Of a DNA stretch of 64,000 bases, positions 58,348-64,000 are shown one piece after another. The notes under the pieces were generated by a model. That model saw only the letters and a list, made by a program, of their open reading frames with translations, made no database searches and had not been told where the DNA came from. Numbering within the stretch: position 1 is the first letter of the stretch; each line of letters begins with the position of its first letter. The stretch spans positions 5,682,501 through 5,746,500 of the forward strand of contig NZ_CP023696.1 of NCBI RefSeq assembly GCF_008704425.1. The letters are read 5' to 3'. The DNA is from Streptomyces fradiae ATCC 10745 = DSM 40063 (lineage in GTDB: Bacteria; Actinomycetota; Actinomycetes; Streptomycetales; Streptomycetaceae). A program made the position numbers and the translations under genes.

Positions 58348-59499
58348 TTGTCTACCTCGTCCACCACCGGCTCCTCCTCCTCTTCCTCTTCCTCTTCCGC
58401 GCTCTCCCCCCTCCCGTCCTCCTCTCCTCTGTCCTCCTACGGATGGGACACCCACTGGGAGGCGGAGTTCGCTCCGCACGCGGAGCGCGGCCTGCTGCCC
58501 GGCCGGGTCGTCCGCGTCGACCGCGGGCAGTGCGACATCGCCACCACCGAGGGCGTCGTGCGCGCCGACACGGCGTTCGTGACGCCCCACGACCCCTTGC
58601 GGGTGATCTGCACGGGCGACTGGGCCGCCGTCGACCCGGCCGGGGGCACACCCCGGTACGTCCGGGCCTACCTGCCGCGCCGCACCGCCTTCGTGCGGTC
58701 GACGTCGTCGAAGCGGTCCGACGGCCAGATCCTCGCCGCCAACGTCGACCACGCGATCGTCGCCGTCTCCCTCGCCGCCGAGCTCGACCTGGGCCGGATC
58801 GAACGGTTCCTCGCCCTGGCCTGGGAGTCGGGCGCGCAGCCGCTCGTCGTCCTCACCAAGGCCGACCTCGTCCCGGACCCGGTCGGGCTGTCGTACCTCG
58901 TACAGGACGTGGAGACCACCGCGCCGGGCGTGCCCGTGCTGCCGCTCAGCTCCGCCACCGGGGAGGGCGTCGACGTGCTCCGCGCGATCATCGCGGGCGG
59001 TACGAGCGTCCTCCTCGGCGTCTCCGGCACCGGCAAGTCGACCCTCGCCAACACCCTGCTCGGCGAGGACACCATGGCCGTCCAGGCGGTCCGGGACGTC
59101 GACGGCAAGGGCCGCCACACGACCACCACCCGCAATCTCCTCACCCTGCCCGGCGGCGGCGTCCTCATCGACACGCCGGGGCTGCGGGGGGTGGGCCTCT
59201 TCGACGCGGGCACGGGGGTCGGGCAGGTCTTCTCCGAGATCGAGGAGCTCGCCTCCTCCTGCCGCTTCCACGACTGCGCCCACGCCACCGAACCCGGCTG
59301 CGCGGTCCTCGCCGCCGTCGAGGAGGGGGCCCTGCCGGAGCGGCGCCTGGAGAGCTACCGCAAGCTGCTGCGGGAGAACCAGTACATCGTCGCCAAGACC
59401 GACGCCCGGGTCCGGGCCGAGCTGCGGCGCGACTGGAAGCGCAAGGGTGCGGAGGGCCGCGCCGCCATGCAGGCCAAGCGCGGCGGCCTCATCCGCTGA
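58348..59499 (+). CDS. rsgA: Ribosome small subunit-dependent GTPase A
   Basis: 383 residues from a TTG with GAAGGG seven bases upstream; no other start fits the conserved N-terminus. A Ser-rich tail (about 30 residues) precedes an OB fold (LLPGRVVRVDRGQCDIATTEG). The circularly permuted GTPase follows, with motifs in the order G4 TKAD (170-173), G5 SSATGEG, G1 GVSGTGKST (224-232) and G3 DTPGL (275-279). A zinc site is formed by Cys305, Cys310, His312 and Cys318. It assists 30S maturation. The gene diverges from the PLP-enzyme operon. Confidence 0.93.
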   Translation: MSTSSTTGSSSSSSSSSALSPLPSSSPLSSYGWDTHWEAEFAPHAERGLLPGRVVRVDRGQCDIATTEGVVRADTAFVTPHDPLRVICTGDWAAVDPAGGTPRYVRAYLPRRTAFVRSTSSKRSDGQILAANVDHAIVAVSLAAELDLGRIERFLALAWESGAQPLVVLTKADLVPDPVGLSYLVQDVETTAPGVPVLPLSSATGEGVDVLRAIIAGGTSVLLGVSGTGKSTLANTLLGEDTMAVQAVRDVDGKGRHTTTTRNLLTLPGGGVLIDTPGLRGVGLFDAGTGVGQVFSEIEELASSCRFHDCAHATEPGCAVLAAVEEGALPERRLESYRKLLRENQYIVAKTDARVRAELRRDWKRKGAEGRAAMQAKRGGLIR

Positions 59500-59808
59500 G
59501 CCCCGCCCCGGCGCCCGCCCGGCGCCCGCCCGCCGGCACGGGCGGGCGGGCACCGCGGGCGCCGGGGCCGGGCGGGGCCCGCACCGGAGGGGCGCGGGGG
59601 CCGGGGGGCGGCGGGGTCCGCACCGGCGGGCGGCGCCTCGGGCCGGTGTCCCGCCAGCGTGGCGCGGAGGGCGGGGCCGCGGCCGTACCGGCGGGGCGCG
59701 CCGGGCGCGTGCCGGGTCTCCAGGCCGTGCGTAGGCCCGGCAAGGCGGCCACCGCGTGCGTACGGCCCCGGCCCTGACGGTGCGCCCGAAGGCCCCGCCC
59801 CGCGCGGC
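59500..59808. other. 309-bp gap between rsgA and the ABC ATPase gene (convergent)
   Basis: Holds the rsgA terminator at its left end; the remainder is G-rich and C-rich sequence without a recognisable gene. Confidence 0.5.
59524..59547 (+). terminator. Hairpin downstream of rsgA
   Basis: gcccgcccg (59524-59532) pairs with cgggcgggc (59539-59547) around six bases, 25 bases after the rsgA stop. Flanking C- and G-rich blocks can extend the stem further. Confidence 0.6.
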
Positions 59809-60834
59809 TCAGGCGTCGGGCGGGACGGTGTCGTCCGGCCAGACGCCGATGTGGTCCGGCTCCCGGCGGAGCATCACGCGGTCGCGCATGCCGAGGCCCT
59901 CCGTGTACTCGGCGGGGAGCTGGAGGCGCCCGGCCCGGTCGAGCATCGCGTACTCGCGGGCCACCGTCGCCTCCCGGCCCGTCGCCGCGTCGACCTCCGT
60001 ACGACGCAGGATCTCCGTGGAGGTGCGGCCGTCCCGGATCGCGACGGTGCGGCGGACCTCGCGGGCGACCGCCTGGTCGTGGGTGACGATCACGACGGTC
60101 GTGCCCAGCTCGGCGTTGGCCCTGCGGAACGCCGCGAACACCTCCTCGGCGGTCCGCGAGTCCAGCTCGCCCGTCGGTTCGTCCGCCAGCAGCACCGACG
60201 GGTGGTTCGCCAGGGCCACCGCGATGGCCACGCGCTGCTGCTGCCCGCCGGACATCTCGTGCGGGCGCCGGTCGCGGCAGTCCGCCACACCGACCACCTC
60301 CAGCAGCGCCCCGACCCGTTCGCTCCGCTCCCGCGCGCGCCCCCGGCCCCGCAACTGCGCGGGCAGCGCCACGTTCTGCGCGGCCGTCAGGTAGGGGAGG
60401 AGGTTGCGGCGGGTCTCCTGCCACACGAAGCCGACGACCTCCCGCCGGTAGCGCAGCCGCTCCCGCGAGGACATCGCCAGCAGGTCCCGGCCCGCGACCT
60501 TCGCCGCCCCGGCCGTGGGCGTGTCCAGCCCGGCCAGGATGTTCATCAGGGTGGACTTGCCGCTCCCGGACGCCCCGACCAGCGCCATCAGCTCGCCCTC
60601 GCGGACCAGCAGGTCCAGACCCTGGAGCGCCTGCACCTCCACCCCGTCGGCGGAGAAGACCCGCACCAGCCGGTCGCAGGAGATCAGGGCGTCGTGCCCG
60701 TACGCGGGCCGGTCCCGACGGTCCGCCGCGCGCCGCTCCAGCTCGTCCAGCGCGGCCCTGGCGGCCTCCGTCCCGGAGCCGGGGGGCTCCGCGCCGTCAT
60801 CGCCGGGGCCCGCGCCGGCGGAGGTGTCGGTCAT
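59809..60834 (-). CDS. ABC transporter ATP-binding protein (MacB/LolD-like)
   Basis: 341 residues. Walker A GASGSGKST, signature MSGGQQQRVAIAVAL, Walker B VLLADEPTGELD and the switch VTHD are present. The class is that of MacB/LolD exporters that partner FtsX-type permeases. The N-terminus has a 45-residue charged extension, and the C-terminus (after about residue 240) carries an extra domain with LDRAGRLQLPAEYTEGLGMRDRVMLRREPDHI, resembling an AbrB-like or regulatory tail. Its ATG overlaps the stop of the permease gene. It powers export or lipid/peptide extrusion across the plasma membrane. Confidence 0.92.
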   Translation of the reverse strand: MTDTSAGAGPGDDGAEPPGSGTEAARAALDELERRAADRRDRPAYGHDALISCDRLVRVFSADGVEVQALQGLDLLVREGELMALVGASGSGKSTLMNILAGLDTPTAGAAKVAGRDLLAMSSRERLRYRREVVGFVWQETRRNLLPYLTAAQNVALPAQLRGRGRARERSERVGALLEVVGVADCRDRRPHEMSGGQQQRVAIAVALANHPSVLLADEPTGELDSRTAEEVFAAFRRANAELGTTVVIVTHDQAVAREVRRTVAIRDGRTSTEILRRTEVDAATGREATVAREYAMLDRAGRLQLPAEYTEGLGMRDRVMLRREPDHIGVWPDDTVPPDA

Positions 60835-63635
60835 CGCGTGTCTCCAGCCCTGAGTTCCGTCGTCGTACGGCCGGTCGCCGCCCACGCCTGCGCGGCCGAC
60901 GCCGCCACCGCGAGCACCACCACCGCCGCCGCGGGCAGCAGCAGGCTCCACGGGTCGGCGGCCGGCGTCACCGGCCCCGGCACCCCGGCCGCGGACCGCC
61001 CGCCCAGCGCGGTAGCCGTCAGGTCGATGCCCGGCCCGAGCAGCGCGACCGCCGCCCACCCGGCGAGCACACCGCCCCCGGCCGCCGCCAGCGCGAGCGG
61101 CAGCGACTCCACCACCAGCAGCCCTCGCCCCTGGCGCCGGGTCAGCCCCATGGTGCGCAGCCGCGCCAGCAGCGCGACCCGCTCGGGCGCGGCCCGGACC
61201 AGCGCCAGCAGCAGCGCCACGGCCGCGTACGCGGCGCCCGCCGCGACGGCGGCGACATAGACCAGCTCGGCGCCCCGCTGGGCCGGGGAGTCGGTGAACC
61301 CGGCCCGTACCGCCGCCCGCAGCGCCACCTCCGGTGCGTCGGCGCCCGGCGCCCCGGCCGCCGCCCGCAGGGCCGCACCGGACAGGGACGAGCCGCTGAC
61401 CAGCAGGGTCGTCGGCGCCCTCGCCGCGCCGCCGGGCAGGCCCGCCGCGTCCACCACCAGGAACTCCCCGCCCGACGCGGCGCCCGGCGTCACCTCCCGC
61501 ACGGCCGCCACCCGCACGGTGAACGGCGCCTCCGCGGGGCCCACCAGCACCGCGTCCCCGCCCAGCAGCGCGGCGACCCCCGGCGACGCGACCGCCGGAA
61601 GCACCCCGGACCCACCGGCGCCCGGCGGCGCGCGCAGGGCGTCCGCCCCGAAGGCGCCGAGCCCCGTCCGGGCCGCCAGCCGCGCGTACGACTCGGCCTC
61701 GACGGCCAGCAGCGTCACCGCGCCGACCCCACCCGTGTCACGCTCCCGCAGCTCCAGGTCGTACGAGCGGCGCACGGCCGCCACATCGGTCACCCCGGCC
61801 ACCCGCCGCACCGCCCCGGCCGCGCCCTCGGGCAGCGGGTCGCCGTCCACGCGCGCGTCCGCCCCCACCGCCGCCAGCGAGGCCCGGTCCCGCGCGTCGG
61901 CCACCCCCGCCGGCACCGACCCGCCGAACGCCGCCGTCGTCAGCGCCGCCACCAGCGCCAGCAGCGGCAGCGCCCCGCCGCCGCCCGCCCGGCCGGCCCG
62001 CGCCAGCGCCAGGAACGCCACCGGGCCGCGCCGCCGCGCCGCCCACCGCGCCGCGAGCCGCAGCGGCAGGGGGAGGAGGCGGACCAGCAGCAGCGTCGCG
62101 ATCAGGGCGACCAGCAGCGGCGCGGCGCTCGCCAGCAGGTCCACGCCCCCCGCGCCGGCACCGCCCCCGGCCGTCGCGGCGGCGCCGCTCCCGCCCGCGC
62201 CGCTCCCACCCGCACCGTCCCGCCGCAGCGCCGCGACCGCGCCCACCGCGAGGACCAGCGCCGTCAGCTCCGCGACCACCCGGCCCCGCGAGCGCCCCGC
62301 ACGCCCGGCGTCCGCCCGCCCGCCGTGCACCCGCACCCGCCGGTGCGCGAACGCCGCCCGCGCGGGCAGCGCCCCGCACGCCACCACGGCCACCGCGGCG
62401 GCGGCCCACACCGACGGCAGCGCCCGGCCCTCCGGCACGGCGGCGAACGCCAGCGCGCAGCCCGCCGCCGCGGCGGGCAGCACCGGCACCGCCGTCTCGC
62501 CCAGCAGCCGCCCGGCGACCCCGGCCACCGAGCCGCCCCGCGCCCGCAGCAGCGCCAGCTCGTCGTGGCGCCGCGCCGCGACCAGGCCGCCCGCCATCAG
62601 CAGGACCACCCCGGCGACCCCCGCCACGCCGAACGCGGCGACCGCGACCACCGGGTCCAGCCCCGCCAGCGTCCGGTCCACGCCCAGCAGCACGTCGTCC
62701 AGGGCCGTCTCGACGAACAGCTCCGGCGAGAACGCCTCGCCCAGCTCCGCCCGCACCGGCCCGTCCTCCACCGACGCGACGGCCGTGCGCAGCGCCCGCG
62801 TGTCGTCCGCGCCCAGCCCGGCCGGGTCGACGGCGATCCGCCAGTACGCCTCGCCGTCCGGACTCGCCGACCGCAGCACGGGCGCGGCGTCCGGGGCCAT
62901 CAGCAGGGCCCCGTGCCAGTACGGCCGCGGCGCCGGCCCCTCCTTGACCAGCCGCACCGGGGCCCGCAGCACCGGCTCGAACGCCCAGTAGCCGCCGTCC
63001 GGCCGTACGGGCTCCACCACCCCCGTCACGCGGACGGCCAGCGGCGCGCCGCCCATCGGGCGCGGCAGGTGCACGACGGCGCCCGGACGGATCGCCAGGG
63101 TCCGGGCGGTCGCCGCGGTGACGGCCGCCTCCACCGCGTCCGTGCCCTCGGTGACCGACCCGCGGGCCGCCCGCGGCAGCCGCCCCTCGCGCACCACCGC
63201 ATGCCGGTCGACGCCGTGCTGGGCGGAGAGCGTGAACACGGTCCGCCCGCCGTCGAGCTGCGGCACCCACGGGTCGCTCGCCGCGAGCGGGGTCCCCGTG
63301 CGTGCCCCGTACGCCGACTCCGCCGGGTCCGCGCGCAGCGGCGCGGGCAGCGCGGCGACGACCCGCCGGTACCGCTCCGCCAGCACGGCGGGGTCGAGCG
63401 GATCGGCGGACGAGCCGCTCTCCTCCCGCCACGGCGTGTCCGTCAGCGCGATCGCGCCGCGCTCGGGCGGGGCGGTCGCCAGCCCGTGCCGCAGCCCGGC
63501 CGCCGCGTACGCGTCCATCGCCCGCGGCAGCGCCGCCGCCGGGAACGCCGTCGCGAGGGTCAGCACCAGCAGCGCCACGGCCGCGCCCGGCGCCGTGCGC
63601 AGCCTCGTACGGACCCAGGGGGCCACGGCCCTCAT
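60831..63635 (-). CDS. FtsX-like ABC permease
   Basis: 934 residues. An N-terminal membrane segment with a large extracytoplasmic domain (about 40-300), a bundle of membrane segments in the middle (about 325-425), a second extracytoplasmic domain and a C-terminal group of FtsX-type helices (after about 790) give the duplicated FtsX/MacB-like permease architecture. Ala/Gly/Val-rich throughout. With the downstream ATPase it forms an export or lipoprotein/antimicrobial-peptide transport system. The start overlaps the stop of the next upstream permease gene. Confidence 0.9.
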   Translation of the reverse strand: MRAVAPWVRTRLRTAPGAAVALLVLTLATAFPAAALPRAMDAYAAAGLRHGLATAPPERGAIALTDTPWREESGSSADPLDPAVLAERYRRVVAALPAPLRADPAESAYGARTGTPLAASDPWVPQLDGGRTVFTLSAQHGVDRHAVVREGRLPRAARGSVTEGTDAVEAAVTAATARTLAIRPGAVVHLPRPMGGAPLAVRVTGVVEPVRPDGGYWAFEPVLRAPVRLVKEGPAPRPYWHGALLMAPDAAPVLRSASPDGEAYWRIAVDPAGLGADDTRALRTAVASVEDGPVRAELGEAFSPELFVETALDDVLLGVDRTLAGLDPVVAVAAFGVAGVAGVVLLMAGGLVAARRHDELALLRARGGSVAGVAGRLLGETAVPVLPAAAAGCALAFAAVPEGRALPSVWAAAAVAVVACGALPARAAFAHRRVRVHGGRADAGRAGRSRGRVVAELTALVLAVGAVAALRRDGAGGSGAGGSGAAATAGGGAGAGGVDLLASAAPLLVALIATLLLVRLLPLPLRLAARWAARRRGPVAFLALARAGRAGGGGALPLLALVAALTTAAFGGSVPAGVADARDRASLAAVGADARVDGDPLPEGAAGAVRRVAGVTDVAAVRRSYDLELRERDTGGVGAVTLLAVEAESYARLAARTGLGAFGADALRAPPGAGGSGVLPAVASPGVAALLGGDAVLVGPAEAPFTVRVAAVREVTPGAASGGEFLVVDAAGLPGGAARAPTTLLVSGSSLSGAALRAAAGAPGADAPEVALRAAVRAGFTDSPAQRGAELVYVAAVAAGAAYAAVALLLALVRAAPERVALLARLRTMGLTRRQGRGLLVVESLPLALAAAGGGVLAGWAAVALLGPGIDLTATALGGRSAAGVPGPVTPAADPWSLLLPAAAVVVLAVAASAAQAWAATGRTTTELRAGDTR

Positions 63636-64000
63636 CCCACCCCGCCTTCCCGCGCGCCGGCCGCCCGCGCCGGGCCGCCCCGGCGCAGCGCGACCGCCGC
63701 CACGATCAGCGCCGGCGCGACGGCCACCCCGGCGAGCAGTGCCAGCACCCGCCCGAGCGGCAGCTCGACGAGGACCTCCGGCACGGGCCGGGTCGCGTGC
63801 CCGGTCAGGACGACCAGCGGGATCACGGCCCGCGCCAGCAGCGCGCCCAGCAGCGGCCCGATCACCAGCGCCAGGCCGATCAGCGACGCCTGCTCCAGGG
63901 CGACCAGCCGGGCCGGCAGCCGGCGCCGCGCGCCCAGCGCCCGCAGCACGGCGAACTCCGCCGACCGCTCCCGCAGCGCGCCCGCCGTGCTCACCGCGAA
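63632..64000 (-). CDS. FtsX-like ABC permease, C-terminal part cut by window edge
   Basis: Only the last 122 codons are in the window; the frame is open to the right edge. The sequence (STAGALRERSAEFAVLRALGARRRLPARLVALEQASLIG, then two hydrophobic segments) is the usual FtsX C-terminus with the conserved RxxEFAVLRALG motif before the last two transmembrane segments. It overlaps the next gene by four bases. With that permease and the ATPase it makes a three-gene export operon. Confidence 0.88.
   Translation of the reverse strand, partial: FAVSTAGALRERSAEFAVLRALGARRRLPARLVALEQASLIGLALVIGPLLGALLARAVIPLVVLTGHATRPVPEVLVELPLGRVLALLAGVAVAPALIVAAVALRRGGPARAAGAREGGVG

Noticed and set aside
1-64000. 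CRISPR arrays, insertion sequences, integrases, attachment sites, rRNA and tRNA genes
   Set aside because: The tandem arrays found are direct repeats without spacers. No transposase or integrase motif was seen in any convincing frame, and no tRNA-like cloverleaf or rRNA segment was noticed.

Overview
The window is actinobacterial, almost certainly Streptomyces. Base composition is very GC-rich with strong third-position G/C bias, GTG (and some TTG) starts are common, and the gene content is typical of that genus: a TreX/TreY/TreZ trehalose set, a SAV2148-type HEPN protein, a mycothiol-dependent nitroreductase family protein, a DUF1707-FHA protein and an STM4011-STM4015 cluster. I see no rRNA or tRNA gene, CRISPR array, insertion sequence or prophage. 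The layout is that of ordinary chromosome with one or two accessory islands.

Layout. 1-5.2 kb (minus strand): a truncated ion channel, a lipoprotein polysaccharide deacetylase, a Tat-exported PhoX-like phosphatase, OsmC and the ATPase ZapE. 5.3-11.5 kb (mostly plus): a RibD-like reductase, a small conserved protein, murC, msrB, a secreted HAD acid phosphatase (minus), a P-loop nucleoside kinase-like protein and a LysR regulator. 11.7-19.3 kb: treZ, treY and glgX/treX on the minus strand, interrupted by a DUF1707-FHA gene on the plus strand; together they convert glycogen-type glucan to trehalose. 19.8-25.5 kb: HEPN protein, DEDDh exonuclease, alpha/beta hydrolase, APH-fold kinase, DUF1697 protein and mycothiol-type reductase.

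25.6-32.8 kb: five plus-strand genes in the order STM4015, STM4014, STM4013, STM4012, STM4011 (LRR-like protein, ATP-grasp protein, alkaline-phosphatase-superfamily hydrolase, two radical SAM enzymes), with a DUF6745 gene and a 108-residue protein diverging from the same promoter region. I know of no assigned function for this set and regard it as the best candidate for an undescribed system. 32.8-42.7 kb (minus): a complete assimilatory sulfate operon, sir - small zinc ribbon - cysH - cysC - cysD - cysN - ssuA-, ssuB- and ssuC-like genes - sirohydrochlorin chelatase. It is headed by an unannotated 27-codon leader peptide and a perfect 14-bp hairpin that look like an attenuator.

42.9-52.5 kb: a GNAT enzyme, a lipoprotein, a GAF regulator, an AidB-like acyl-CoA dehydrogenase, a YihY membrane protein with a long disordered tail, an AraC-type regulator, a VOC protein lacking its first helix, and a cation/proton antiporter that seems to have lost its regulatory-subunit gene. 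52.7-57.8 kb (minus): a second unusual operon of a Y4yA-like PLP decarboxylase, a cysteine synthase-rhodanese fusion, a SufS-like class V aminotransferase and a methyltransferase. It is preceded by a 15-bp near-palindrome resembling a Zur (zinc) box, which suggests metal-regulated metallophore or amino-acid chemistry. 58.3-64 kb: an RsgA GTPase, then a minus-strand ABC exporter (ATPase, FtsX-like permease, second permease cut by the right edge).

A strain-level trait recurs throughout. Intergenic regions carry short tandem arrays (8, 16, 18, 19 and 31 bp), and many proteins carry repeat-derived low-complexity insertions or tails (TreY, GlgX, SsuC-like permease, STM4013, Y4yA, YihY, deacetylase signal region).
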